Part shown: positions 25,701 through 34,284 of the stretch, in pieces | Layout: each line of letters starts with the position of its first letter | How positions within the stretch are numbered: position 1 is the stretch's first letter | Assembly: GCA_007844125.1 (NCBI GenBank) | Contig: CM017560.1 | Location: forward strand, 6,912,759-6,976,758 | Length of the DNA stretch: 64,000 bases | Source of the DNA: Sinonovacula constricta | Lineage: Eukaryota; Mollusca; Bivalvia; Cardiida; Solecurtidae | Reading direction: 5' to 3' | Notes under the pieces: model-generated | What the model saw: the letters and a program-made list of their open reading frames with translations, nothing else | Database searches by the model: none | Told to the model about the DNA's origin: nothing | Made by a program: the position numbers and the translations under genes

Positions 25701-28700
25701 ACGTGAACCAAAAACGAAGAATTTTGCTTTATCAAAACGTCAAACATTAATGGTCAAAATGTATATAATACAATGTAATACTACAGTCTAAGAAAAGAAA
25801 AACGTTTATGAATAGTAAATCTTCTGTAGCGAGTGGCTCTTTAAGCATTTAAATCTATGTAGAGATCTGTAATTATGCCATTTAAAGCTATGTAGAGATC
25901 TGTAATTATGCCATTTAAAGCTATGTAGAGATCTATAATTATGCTTATATTCAGTGTTAAAGATAAATGTCAATGCAGATGTAATGTAATACAAATGTAT
26001 CTCGGATTCTCTTATACCTATATTTAATACATATCCCAAATCTTATCATTTAAATTAAAACTATATAATATTTGCGTTGAACCGCACTCATCGTCAGAAA
26101 TTCTGCATAAAGTTAAATATACTTAAATAGGAGAGAAACTTATACTGTATCGATAGGTCCACTGTATAGTACTCTAAATACTCTATGGATAGATCCACTG
26201 TAGACTACTCTAAATACTATATTGAAATGTCATCTGTAGACAACTCTAAATACTATATAGATAGGTCCACATTAGATTACTCTAAATATCATATCGATAG
26301 ATCAACTGTAGACTACTTTAAACACTATATCGAAATTTCAACTGTAGACTACTTTAATTACAATATCGATAGGTCCACTGTAGACTACTCTAAATACTTT
26401 ATCGATAGGGCAACTGTAGTCTTCCCCAAATACTATATCGATAGGTGAACTTTAGACTACTCTAAATACTATATCGATGGGTCAACTGTAGACTACTCTA
26501 TACTCTTCGGTAGGTCAACTGTAGACTACTTTATATACTATATCGACAGGTGAACTGTAGACTACTCTAAATACTTTATTGTTAGGTGAACTGTAGACTA
26601 CTCTAAATACTACAAAATAGGTCCATTGTAGACTAAATACTATATCGATAGGACAACTTTAGACTGCTCTAAATACTATATCGATAGGTGAACTGTAGTC
26701 TACTCTAAAACAGAGGCAAAACTATTCATCTACAAACCATTTATAATACAGATACACCGTTTTAACAAAGATGATTCTTTGCATCAATTACAAGAAAAAA
26801 CATTTCTTTATTATCATAGCAAGGCCAAACAAATACTTTTTTCAGTTCCCCTCTGAAAAATCTATAGATTTGTTTATCTTATGTAAAGTGTGAAAACAAC
26901 CTAGTCATGATAATCTTACGTTGACTCATTAAAATGCTCTGTTCAGACAGCTTCTAGTACAAGCCTGCTATAGTTGATCCACGAGTATGATTACCCAAGT
27001 TAAATCATTTCGTGCTTGTGAGGTTAATCAAGCTAACCGACTTTAATCTTCCAGTCATCATTGGGATAATGCTGACTGTCGTAGTCCTTGGAACTCTTAC
27101 ATTTGTGGCTTTCTTTGGAAGAAACAACTGCTCTGCTTTAGTAAAAGGTATTCCTTTATTCTTGTTTGTTTGTTTGTTTTTATTGGTTTTATCGTCCCAC
27201 CAACAGTATTTCAGTTATCTGGCGACGGTGTCCTCTTGAAGCAGATATAGTGCTGCCTTCACTGTGTATAGCATGCTGTGAACACCTGGCATGATATCAC
27301 ACCCAGTCACTTTATCAGGACACTGTGTCAACCAGGTCCGGCTTCTTTATTCTTGTTTCTTAAGATGCTATAATAACAGCAATAGCCAGAAAAAGCAAAA
27401 AAATATTTATAAAAAACCACCCTCCCACTATTTTCAGCACCAACTTCAGTATCATATCACCACCCCTATTACAGCAAGACAAACATTATGAAATTTATTT
27501 TAATAATTGTCTCCGAAAGCAATATCCGGTAAGTGTGATTTGTCTTAAAGGGATATATTGGCTCTATCAAAATAGCTGCTTTATTTTGAAAACAACGTTA
27601 TATAAATACAATTTTATTAATTACGCTTGTCTTATTATAAGTTGGAAACGTTTTATTCAATGAAGATTTTTTCGAACTAGTTTATGTCTTAAAAATGGCA
27701 GCCGTTACAATGCGAAACCTGAACAAATTATCGTAACCGAGCTGGACTCGAACCCTTGCCAATAGTATGAGACGCCATGTCCATTATCACTGTAGTAAAG
27801 GTGGCTCAATTACAATGTTGTTTCGAATTTGTTACAAACAAAAACATGGACAGTTATGCATTTTGAGGCTTGGATTATGGCTGTAACATCTATAATTGTG
27901 CCAGTGGCATGGTCTAACAGAGATACCCGGAAGAAAAAAAACATGCATGAACATTATACCAAGAATCATCGATACAACGGGTAGGCTGCCATACAAGATG
28001 CCCCGGGTCCGATTCTGTATAAAGAAGCATTTTCATTTATTGTCTTTTTTTCAAAATTGTTCACTGGCTAGCATATTTACAACTTCTATATTTGACCAAA
28101 AAATATGAACTATGCGTTTGCAAAGGTTATGAATAGTAAATGACTTTTGAAAATAATAAAAATAAGTTATTCGTGAATTACACATATATGTCAAAGCGTA
28201 TATGTAGTTGCTTTTAGTAAGGCTTGTTTAAAATTATATGAATTAATTTGGTATCTTACTGGTGCACATGATGCTCATATTAATGTATTCAAATGATACG
28301 ACTCACATCTGCCATATACTTAGGAATAGGCTCTTATGGTTGTGCTTAAGCAAGCAGATATACAGACCTGCTTAACTAAACATAATCATGTATTCAAAGG
28401 CAGAAATACATATATGTCCTGGATTTTATAATATGATGTCCAAATAACAAAGGTGTTTCGAAGAGGGATTGAATAGTTATTATGATGATGCGACTTACTT
28501 AAATACCATATCAAGTGATCATGATACGCTTACAAAATGAAGGCATTACCACATGTTTTATAATCACGGTCGATGTATTGCTACAAGGATTGCTCATAAG
28601 ACGCTTAATTCTAAGGAAAAATAACATTTATTTTATATTTTAGACGCGACGAGACTCCGAAACCTGACAGTCAAGCCGGCCCACCAGCTAGGAGCATGTA

Positions 28701-28761
28701 CTCTCCTAAGCGTGTATCCCCGGACCCAGGTGAAATTGGACTTATACAGGACCAGAGTTAA
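12532..28761 (+). CDS. WSC-domain single-pass membrane receptor, multi-exon gene
   Basis: Proposed gene model of eight or nine exons: 12532-12613, 18565-18686, 19035-19176, 21084-21269, 24872-24958, 25540-25587, 27055-27147, possibly 27438-27528, and 28644-28761. The product would be about 320 residues: signal peptide (1-27), WSC domain (28-115), an unrecognised Cys/Trp domain (116-178), a Thr/Pro-rich stalk (about 178-222), a transmembrane helix (about 223-244) and a short cytoplasmic tail. All eight WSC cysteines are present (29, 51, 55, 72, 74, 90, 94, 102). WSC domains are known as carbohydrate-binding modules of fungal wall-stress sensors and of animal Kremen and polycystin-1. The order WSC, Ser/Thr-rich stalk, one helix, short tail is that of yeast Wsc sensors. 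Junction phases agree at every step up to the transmembrane exon. Glycan binding at the cell surface is inferred. The tail is the uncertain part. Confidence 0.7.
12614..17620. other. Intron 1, first part: no other exon seen
   Basis: This is intronic if the gene model is right. It holds one SINE (16345-16565, listed separately) and otherwise AT-rich DNA. A 122-codon frame at 15065-15433 and overlapping minus frames at 15157-15439 have no recognisable domain. The slightly higher GC there could mark an old element. Confidence 0.35.
16345..16565 (-). mobile_element. tRNA-derived SINE, family S1, reverse copy
   Basis: Complement of the S1 family: 3' body (CGCAGCGACCA, GAAGACCCCA, TGGGTAGAACCACTGGCGCA), then the head with a complemented B box (GGGACTCGAACC). 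The head side is diverged around 16530. It shares more than 100 aligned bases with the copies at 31.7, 34.9 and 53.5 kb. Confidence 0.75.
17770..18100 (+). mobile_element. MITE-like element, family M1, copy A
   Basis: It begins with TATCCGACAGTTTGCCTATA at 17779, the same terminus seen at 39148 and, inverted, at 39052-39075 and 40066-40100. The body (TATAAATAAGCACGAT at about 17960 and GTTGTCACGTGGTTTTCT at about 18053) aligns with 39325-39420. No transposase is encoded, so it is a non-autonomous DNA element or a fragment of one. Confidence 0.55.
18565..18686 (+). CDS. WSC receptor exon 2: first half of the WSC domain
   Basis: This exon encodes residues 28-68, beginning Gly-Cys-Trp and ending with the aromatic motif Tyr-Phe-Ala-Leu-Gln that precedes the Cys-x-Cys of WSC domains. 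It carries WSC cysteines 29, 51 and 55 (pattern C-x3-C) and an N-glycosylation sequon Asn-Thr-Thr. The acceptor is the AG at 18563-18564 after a T-rich tract. The donor CAG|GTAAGA at 18687 is strong. It enters in phase 1 and leaves in phase 0. Confidence 0.8.
18886..18990 (+). repeat. (GAA)n then (GAT)n microsatellite inside the WSC domain intron
   Basis: About 19 GAA/AAG units are followed by about 15 GAT units. The tract lies in the short intron between the two WSC half-exons, ending roughly 45 bp before the acceptor at 19034. The open frames on both strands here (poly-Lys/Met and poly-Ser) are artefacts of the repeat. Confidence 0.95.
19035..19176 (+). CDS. WSC receptor exon 3: second half of the WSC domain
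   Basis: Residues 69-115 start Gly-Thr-Ser-Cys-Ser-Cys and run through His-Gly-Cys, Trp-Thr-Cys-Pro-Gly-Asn and Tyr-Cys-Gly to Ser-Ser-Val-Tyr, the classic C-terminal half of a WSC module. The acceptor is TTTGCAG at 19028-19034 and the donor G|GTAGGG at 19177. It enters in phase 0, fitting exon 2, and leaves in phase 1. Together exons 2 and 3 hold all eight expected cysteines. Confidence 0.88.
19479..19511 (+). repeat. (TTGGGA)n microsatellite
   Basis: About five units of TTGGGA abut the SINE-like element at 19512-19765. It is probably the A/T-rich tail or target-side repeat of that element. Confidence 0.85.
19512..19765 (-). mobile_element. tRNA-derived SINE, second family
   Basis: On the minus strand, an A-box-like GGTAGAGCGTCGG and a B box GGTTCGAATCCCGG (complement visible at 19705-19725) form a tRNA-like head, followed by a body down to the TTGGGA repeat. 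The plus-strand frame across it contains the peptide Gly-Ile-Arg-Thr-His-Asp-Leu, a common artefact of translating such tRNA-like heads. It is intronic in the WSC gene. Confidence 0.65.
20216..20399 (+). pseudogene. Decayed second WSC-like exon
   Basis: Between a good acceptor (TTTCCAG at 20215) and a donor (GGAG|GTGAGC at 20400), WSC-like remnants occur in two frames. The first part reads Val-Ser-Cys-Arg-Ser-Gln-Cys-Tyr-Asp-Gly up to Val-Pro-Glu-Cys. After about 20320, in a frame shifted by one, it reads Tyr-Cys-Asn-Ile and then Asp-Thr-Asn-Cys up to Phe-Cys-Gly-Gly, which resembles the C-terminal half of a WSC domain and exits in phase 1. No single frame joins both parts, and a phase 1 entry from exon 3 meets a stop at about 20328. 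I read it as a duplicated WSC exon broken by a frameshift and skipped in splicing. A sequencing error is possible. Confidence 0.4.
21084..21269 (+). CDS. WSC receptor exon 4: Cys/Trp-containing extracellular domain
   Basis: Residues 117-177 run from Val-Pro-Thr-Lys-Thr-Cys to Phe-Ala-Leu-Gln, entering after TTCTAG in phase 1 and leaving in phase 1 at G|GTATGC (21270). The exon has four cysteines, a sequon Asn-Ser-Thr, and the segments Thr-Trp-Met-Asp-Val-His and Gly-Ser-Trp-Val-Gly-Gly. These resemble the W-x-x-A and W-V/I-G-L stretches of C-type lectin-like domains, but length and cysteine spacing do not fit a full CTLD. I call it unrecognised with a weak CTLD resemblance. Phase agrees with exons 3 and 5. 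Confidence 0.68.
22732..22763. repeat. (AT)n microsatellite
   Basis: About 15 AT units lie inside the decayed LINE, between its reverse transcriptase and its C-terminal segment. Confidence 0.95.
22776..23234 (-). pseudogene. Reverse transcriptase fragment of the LINE
   Basis: This is the longest intact piece of the LINE. It contains Leu-Phe-Ala-Asp-Asp-Ile-Val-Leu, the polymerase active-site motif, followed by an alpha-helical Leu/Asp/Cys region, an Asn-Cys-Asp-Lys-Thr-Lys motif and Phe-Lys-Tyr-Leu-Gly, all standard for non-LTR reverse transcriptases. It is broken on both sides by stops. Confidence 0.85.
24872..24958 (+). CDS. WSC receptor exon 5: Thr/Pro-rich stalk
   Basis: Codons 178-206 are almost all Thr, Pro, Ser and Ala (Asn-Pro-Thr-Thr-Pro-Pro-Pro-Ser-Thr-Thr, then Asn and five Thr), typical of an O-glycosylated mucin-like stalk. 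The acceptor is ATAG at 24868-24871 and the donor G|GTACAT at 24959. Both borders are phase 1, fitting exons 4 and 6. Confidence 0.65.
25540..25587 (+). CDS. WSC receptor exon 6: short juxtamembrane stalk
   Basis: A 48-nt exon, phase 1 on both sides, encodes Ala-Thr-Thr-Asn-Pro-Thr-Lys-Gln-Glu-Glu-Pro-Ala-Ser-Ile-Val-Gly. The acceptor TTTAAG ends at 25539 and the donor G|GTAAGT at 25588 is consensus. It continues the Thr/Pro stalk and leads straight into the transmembrane exon. Confidence 0.6.
25843..25945 (-). repeat. 33-bp tandem repeat, three copies
   Basis: Three near-identical 33-bp units (core CTATGTAGAGATCTGTAATT) occur in the intron between exons 6 and 7. Being a multiple of three, the unit gives a repeated 11-residue frame on the minus strand that has no other support as coding. 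Confidence 0.9.
26143..26712 (+). repeat. 36-bp tandem array, about 16 copies
   Basis: The unit is approximately TACTCTAAATACTATATCGA plus TAGGTCAACTGTAGAC. Left copies read as a 12-residue periodic frame (Asp-Arg-Ser-Thr-Val-Asp-Tyr-Ser-Lys-Tyr-Tyr-Ile) without stops for 88 codons. Right-hand copies acquire stops and indels. It is intronic in the WSC gene, so I treat it as a minisatellite, not an exon. Confidence 0.92.
27055..27147 (+). CDS. WSC receptor exon 7: transmembrane helix
   Basis: Codons 223-253 start Val-Ile-Ile-Gly-Ile-Met-Leu and continue hydrophobic through Phe-Val-Ala-Phe-Phe-Gly, about 22 residues, then the stop-transfer side Arg-Asn-Asn-Cys and Lys. The acceptor CTTCCAG ends at 27054 and the donor G|GTATTC starts at 27148. 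Both borders are phase 1. The orientation fits a type I protein with the WSC domain outside. Confidence 0.8.
27170..27345 (-). mobile_element. SINE, third family, reverse copy
   Basis: The complement reads CAGATAACTGAAATACTGTT, GGTGGGACGATAAAA, then CCAATAAAAA, an A-rich 3' end. The same block occurs in the forward direction at 39528-39593. The rest of the element extends to about 27345. It lies just after the transmembrane exon. Confidence 0.5.
27438..27528 (+). CDS. Candidate cytoplasmic exon of the WSC receptor
   Basis: This segment after TTTTCAG (27437) stays open in phase 1 for 29 codons and ends in phase 2 at a consensus donor, CCG|GTAAGT (27529). That is exactly the change of phase needed to read the next exon in its better frame. 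An alternative acceptor 12 bases later keeps the frame. Its peptide begins Pro-Thr-Ser-Val-Ser-Tyr-His-His but then becomes hydrophobic, which is odd for a tail. It is supported only by splice signals and phase. Confidence 0.33.
27722..27800 (-). repeat. tRNA-like SINE relic
   Basis: A complemented B box (CTGGACTCGAACCC) is followed by an A-box-like region. It is a fragment only. Confidence 0.3.
28644..28761 (+). CDS. WSC receptor terminal exon: cytoplasmic tail
   Basis: After TTTTAG (28643) two frames are open. Entered in phase 2 the exon reads Arg-Asp-Glu-Thr-Pro-Lys-Pro-Asp-Ser and on to Arg-Ser-Met-Tyr-Ser-Pro-Lys-Arg, ending at TAA 28759-28761. It is polar, with Pro-Pro and Tyr-Ser-Pro motifs, and looks like a real cytoplasmic tail. 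Entered in phase 1 directly from exon 7 it stays open to TGA 28820-28822 but gives an unremarkable peptide. The first needs an extra exon such as 27438-27528. A donor-like AG|GTGAAA also lies at 28730. Confidence 0.5.
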
Positions 28762-29587
28762 AGATACATATACCATCGAAAGAATAAGGATCACAAAATG
28801 TCACCAAAGATCTTTTACTTGAAAGTTCTTACTATATAAAAGAACATTTGAAGCGTCAAAGTTCAAGTTTCCGCTAGAAGTTAGATTTAGTATTGCTGTA
28901 TAAACATACGGATTAGAGAACGATTCAGTATAATTAATTTGGTAACATATTATGCATGCCTTCTGTATGTTAGAGTATTTATAGATTAGGCAGTGAATAT
29001 GCCTTTTGTGGTTTCGTAAAAATTCGTGGTATTTATTGATGTTTATATATAAATATGTTACGGTGTTCACCGTGTAAGGAAAATACCGAGGGTAAGATGT
29101 ATAGCATTTTCGTGTTAAAACACATAACCAAACTTCGTCATCTGAACTGTTTACTATTCTCAACCGGCTCACTTTTCAAAATCATAGTAAAGATCATGCT
29201 GGAAGTATGATTAACCTGCAAGAACTTATCACAAACACAGATATAATCTGCCCTCGGCTTCAAACAATAGCTTGTCTTTTGTTTCTGTAAAGCTACTTTT
29301 AAAAAACAAAGATCTTTTGTGAACTTTGCTAACTCACTCCGAAATGACATGCCTAATAACATACGGTCTGAGTGCTCAATAAATATCTTCAAAAAACGTT
29401 ATAAAAACATGTGTTATCATCACATTATATATATTTTTGCTATTGCATCAGAAATTGGGTGACTGTCTTTGACTGTTGTGTCAATATGTATGCAGGATGG
29501 ATGGGTGGAAGCTGTTAATGCTGTTGTAGAAAACCACATTGAAATAAGGTTTTCTTGCAACGTTGTTTGGATTATATTACCTTCTTG

Positions 29588-29593
29588 AAATAA
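29588..29593 (+). terminator. Candidate poly(A) signal of the WSC receptor gene
   Basis: AATAAA about 0.8 kb after the TAA at 28761 is followed by a T-rich stretch. Another AATAAA lies at 29379-29384. Which one is used cannot be told from the sequence. Confidence 0.3.
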
Positions 29594-29597
29594 AGCT

Positions 29598-29599
<2 letters not shown>

Positions 29600-29634
<35 letters not shown>
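29600..29634. repeat. (ATT)n microsatellite
   Basis: About 11 ATT units directly follow the AATAAA at 29588. Confidence 0.95.
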
Positions 29635-29635
<1 letters not shown>

Positions 29636-29639
29636 AAAG

Positions 29640-30970
29640 CCAGGTAATTCGCGTGCAATCCGTGCGTAAATAAACCTTCAGTTATATGGCTTGTCTGGTC
29701 TGTATATGGGATGTATAATGGGGAAATCAAACAATGTTATTTGACTGAGAGGAGGGCGAGCTATGGTCTAAAAAAGCATAATACACACTTTTTTCTGTTG
29801 CCACATTTACGTGGTATGCAAGTATTGTGTGTTTTTACAGTCAAGTAAGCGTAATATAATGAAACTGTTGTTTGGCATTATATAACACACAATTATATAC
29901 AGTGCTTTGTTCAGATGATTTTTCAGTCATCACGCAGTCCTTGTGATCGCATCTTAATTCAGCATTGCGCTTAATTAGGAAATAGATGTACGTTTGTGCT
30001 TGATCCAATGTCGAATATATCATATATTTGCGTTTTGATTTCTTTGATTTACCACAAGTGTTGAATGACTAAGTAATAAAAATAATTGAGCATCTAAACG
30101 ACAAATATACTTCTGTTCTATTTTAACCCTTTCTCAGTATTGGACTTTCTAAGGGACACAAATGCGAGAGTCGTTTTTTTGCATTGTTTTTTCTAGTGTT
30201 CATTTTCTGACCTATTGTAAGTCACACTTTCCAAGAAGTATTTATTGTATTGATATACAACGAAACTATTTTCTTATTAAGTGTAATCGTCAACCAAGCT
30301 TATGGTATTATAACAATACTTAATCAACGTTATCTGATGGTCAAGTTACTTTGCAACATGTATTATTATTCACAAAGAAGTTCGTCAGTATGACAAAAAT
30401 GCACGTTTATTTGGCTACATGACCTTCACGTCTCGAGGCGTGTGTATGAGCGATCAGATTACCATCAACAAGTTGTTTTGTACCTTCCAATCACTCATTA
30501 AGATCTGCATCACATGTTGCATTGTCGTCTTTTGATTTAATATTTGACGACGGCTCAATAAAGCTATAAAAACTATTAAAAAATCAAGTCAGTAAAACTT
30601 GCTTTATTATACTAGTAGTTGTGAAAATGTCGAGTTAAACACTGCTTGAATTTTACTGGCATTGTTCCTTATCACGACGAAGAGTAAAAAGGTAAAACAT
30701 AGCAGTTATAGAACATTTTATTTTATTGTACTTCTTAAACAAGAATAAAACAAGACTTTACAGAAGAGTGAATCAAATTTTATAACTGAACATCTTATTT
30801 AATTTCATTTGTACTTCTCATTGTGTATTTAATATTTCATGTTGTCTTAACGACTCCATAAGTTTGTCCATATACTTATTGTCTATAGCTGTCGTCATTG
30901 CAGTATTTTTGTTTCTTTCTACGTCGTCTTTCTCCCCTTTGTCTCTTCCCTGACTACCTCTTTTACTACA
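29640..30970. other. Gene-free intergenic stretch
   Basis: No exon, RNA gene or recognisable repeat was found in this AT-rich interval between the WSC receptor and the SPT small-subunit gene. Confidence 0.35.
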
Positions 30971-30974
30971 TATT

Positions 30975-31013
30975 CACACTCTCTCTGCCTGTCTCTCTGT
31001 CTCTCTCTCTACC

Positions 31014-31050
<37 letters not shown>

Positions 31051-31159
31051 TGTCTATGTGTGTCTCTGTCTATGTTTGTCTCTCTAGCTCTCTGTCGCTA
31101 CCCATATCAATCTATGTTGGTTTGTACGTCTACGATGTCGTACATCTGTATGACTGTCC

Positions 31160-31190
<31 letters not shown>

Positions 31191-31195
31191 CCCTC
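30975..31195. repeat. CT-rich tract and (CTGT)n microsatellite
   Basis: (CT)n with interruptions occupies 30978-31050 and about eight CTGT units occupy 31158-31190. The Leu/Ser/Val-rich frame across it is a repeat artefact. Confidence 0.92.
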
Positions 31196-31664
31196 ATTTT
31201 GCTCAGTCTAAATCGTTTCCTTTGTTCGTCTGGGATTTGACATTTGTCTGTCCGATTGTCTTTCATCGTAAATGTGAACATGTATAAAATTACCTTTTAG
31301 CGATGATTACAACGCTCTTTCCACTTTTTTTTATCGATATAACAATTTATTCCCTTCTTTCTATGGTCCCTTATCTTTCTCATTCCATCACCTTATCCCA
31401 CATTTCTTCAGTGCTCCTTCGTGCTTTATCTCCAAGCAACAATAAATACTACTGGTTGTACATAGAAAAATATACAAGTTAAAAGAGATAAAGAAAGACT
31501 AACATGTCATGTGAACATGTGTACTTTTACTTTAGAAGGTATAGTACTTTTTCGGAGAAAGATAAATAATGATAATGTTCTGCTACTTTGATGGAATAAG
31601 ACAACTTCAAGGATGTCACGGAGACGTATCGCAAACAAATGGACCCGAGGTGTACCACTTTTTG

Positions 31665-31885
31665 TTGTTTGTTTTTAAAATATATTGCAGCGTCTATTTA
31701 TGATCATTGTAGCAACACCCAGCTTTTTAGTAGAGGAAGACCCCAGACATATGTCTGGGTAGAACCACAGGTGCACGACGAGTCAGCTGGCAGATCCTTC
31801 TCACACTAAGTCCTTCGTCCCGAACGGAACTCGGACCCACGTGGTGAGAGGCTATGCAGCCAGAGGAGTTACAAATAGTCACTTT
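31665..31885 (-). mobile_element. tRNA-derived SINE, family S1, reverse copy
   Basis: Full order on the complement: tail (ATATTGCAGCG), GAGGAAGACCCCAGACATAT, TGGGTAGAACCACAGGTGCA, GTCAGCTGGCAGATCCTTC, and a tRNA-like head with a B box complement (GGAACTCGGACCC) and GGAGTTACAA. It is moderately diverged. Confidence 0.75.
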
Positions 31886-32658
31886 TCGAAGTACAAGCTT
31901 ATACAGCTGGATTTTAAATATCATTTAAAGCTGTCCAATTATCTTCTTGAAATTTGTTTTAGGCACGTTTTAACCAACCATTTTAAGACAAAGTTATGAT
32001 TTAACCCCAAGTCACAATTTTCATACCAACAAAAATACATTTATGAAGTTTCAATCTGATTTAAGGCTGAAAGTAGCAAAGTTATACAAAATACATAATG
32101 AAAATATTGTAGATTGAAATCCATGACTTGAGCAATTCTTACTTGAGAATGGTTGGTGAATACGGGCCATAGACTCAAAACTCAATGTTTTATAACTATT
32201 GCCCATTTGGTATAGTTTATGAATCTTTGAGCTAAGTCTCTCAATATGACTGTTGTTCTAATGTGGATATATGTACCATGCGATTTATCCCAGGCGTTGA
32301 ACTCTATCATGAATAACCTCAGTCCCTGATGTCCATATTATAAGATGTTAACATGCTATTTCTTTAATGTTGTCTTTTGTTGGGGGTTTTGTGTGCGTGT
32401 TTGTTTTTGTTGATGTTTTTTGAAGTTTTTTTTTTTGCTGGAACTCAAATAAACTTCACTACTGTAACTTGTAATAAAATATATGCTATATATCAACATG
32501 TATTCATTTTAGATATGGGTCCTTTTGATTGAGTATCGAGATTATACATATGTAAATGTAAAAAAACTACACGTAAATTATTCGAAATGTGATAAATATA
32601 CATGTACAAATTGAATAATTACGTAATTTAAAGGACGGATGTCACCGAATTATCTTCT

Positions 32659-32722
32659 TACACACACACACGCACACACGCACGCACACACACACACACG
32701 CACACACACACACACACACACA
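32659..32722. repeat. (CA)n microsatellite
   Basis: About 30 CA units with a few CG interruptions. Confidence 0.96.
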
Positions 32723-32997
32723 AATACCACACACGGTTGAGTAGTAATATCCTTTTTAAACATTGTTCTATATTCGACAAACTTTGTCTTTCATACATAA
32801 TGTGGTGTTGGAAATAGGCATACGACTTACAACTATATACATGTACAAGGCAACAACATAGAAAAAGTTAACAAGTTTCACTTTGGACATATTTCCGACC
32901 TTTTCATAAATATGTTCGTTGTTCGCCATAAACGCATTGACACAATTAGATTATAGAATTTGATAGAATAGATATTTATCAGATATGATTGTTCTGT

Positions 32998-33148
32998 ACA
33001 GGAAGATCATCTACGAATGTTTGGGTAGAACCACCGACGCAATGAAAGTAAGCTAAAAATAATCCGCATATGAAAGTTGAGGCCTTGGCTGAGACTTGAA
33101 CCAATGTAGTGAAAGCCCAATGAGTCGCAGCACTTACAAGTGATGTAC
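32998..33148 (-). mobile_element. tRNA-derived SINE, family S1, old reverse copy
   Basis: It shares GGAAGA, TTTGGGTAGAACCACCGACG and the complemented head with the other S1 copies but is strongly diverged (GACTTGAACC for the B box). Confidence 0.5.
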
Positions 33149-33418
33149 TCATCTAAATAAGTACCCAAACATAATGAATCTAGTCGTGTTGAGAAGTATG
33201 GATATAATGCTTCAATGATTCACTTTATTTACTGTATGTGGCAATGTAAAATAAAATATAAAAAAACTGACAAGAAACCAATGTAGCAGTCCCAGTATTT
33301 AAGGTCCAGAGTAGGTTTAACATGACATAAATTAATGCTCAAATAATGTCCTTAATACAATAAAGTATTAAGAGCATGTTGACACTTTTATGAACGGGCA
33401 ATTAGGTTGATAACGACT

Positions 33419-33424
33419 TTTATT
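33419..33424 (-). terminator. Candidate poly(A) signal of the SPT small-subunit gene
   Basis: AATAAA on the minus strand about 490 nt after the stop at 33913. Another lies at about 33226-33231. Confidence 0.3.
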
Positions 33425-33912
33425 TTTCTTTAAAAAAAACCATATGAATTACAAATTATGATGTACTAATACTGTCAAAAGAGCACACTAAACGTTACTG
33501 AAACCCTGAGAAATGTTCAAAGCACTGTGCCTGTTATGTTAACTTTTCATTTCTCGATGCGTGTAGGTGTCATTCGGAACTCTTCGAGTCATCCCATCAA
33601 CCGTCAACTGCATCGCCATGCATTCGTCATCGAGGCGTTCCCATTAATGTTGTTGGTATATTTCAAGCCAGCATTGGCGTTACTAACATGAATTCTGACT
33701 CAAAACAACAGAAGTCACACTAATTGCAAGGTTTGTCGTCTGATAATTGAACTATATGTGACACTGAAAAATCCAATATTGGTGTATATAAATAGTTGAA
33801 CTAAAGCCGACAGAGAGTGCTGAAAATCCCAATTTCACATATCCTGAACAGGCGATAATGCTAAAGACATAGAGCGGTAAAGATTACATCGCGTCTATGC
33901 CAGAATGTGGCG

Positions 33913-34031
33913 TCATTCCGTGACGACGTCGTTGCTTCCGGTAAAGAACTCCACCATCGTTCCTAGATATGGCGGGATGTACGTGATACCGGCATACACA
34001 AGGATGCCCACTATCGCAAACAGTATACTAT
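33913..34031 (-). CDS. SPTSSA: SPT small subunit, exon 2
   Basis: It enters in phase 1 after CTAATACAG (acceptor AG at 34033-34032 on the minus strand), completing a His codon (CAT), and ends with TGA at 33915-33913. It encodes residues 39-77: the second membrane segment Ile-Leu-Phe-Ala-Ile-Val-Gly-Ile-Leu-Val-Tyr-Ala and a hydrophilic end Gly-Ser-Asn-Asp-Val-Val-Thr-Glu. Confidence 0.9.
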
Positions 34032-34184
34032 CTGTATTAGGTTAAGGATAAAATAACTAAAAAAAGGTAAAAAAATAAATATAAAATAAAAATGTACTTG
34101 TAAATAAAGACGGCGGTGATGACGCTGCTGACAATGATGACGAGGACGACTACGACGACTAGGATTATGATAATGATGATGATA

Positions 34185-34249
<65 letters not shown>

Positions 34250-34253
34250 GATA

Positions 34254-34284
<31 letters not shown>

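Noticed and set aside
26185..26448. 88-codon periodic frame as an exon
   Set aside because: It is part of the 36-bp array, without flanking splice sites, and later units carry stops.
28801..29392. Two adjacent minus frames of 123 and 84 codons
   Set aside because: At this AT content one or two frames this long are expected by chance. No domain, and they overlap the receptor's 3' end.
30898..31287. 129-codon Ser/Leu-rich frame
   Set aside because: It is mostly CT-rich and CTGT microsatellite with no domain.
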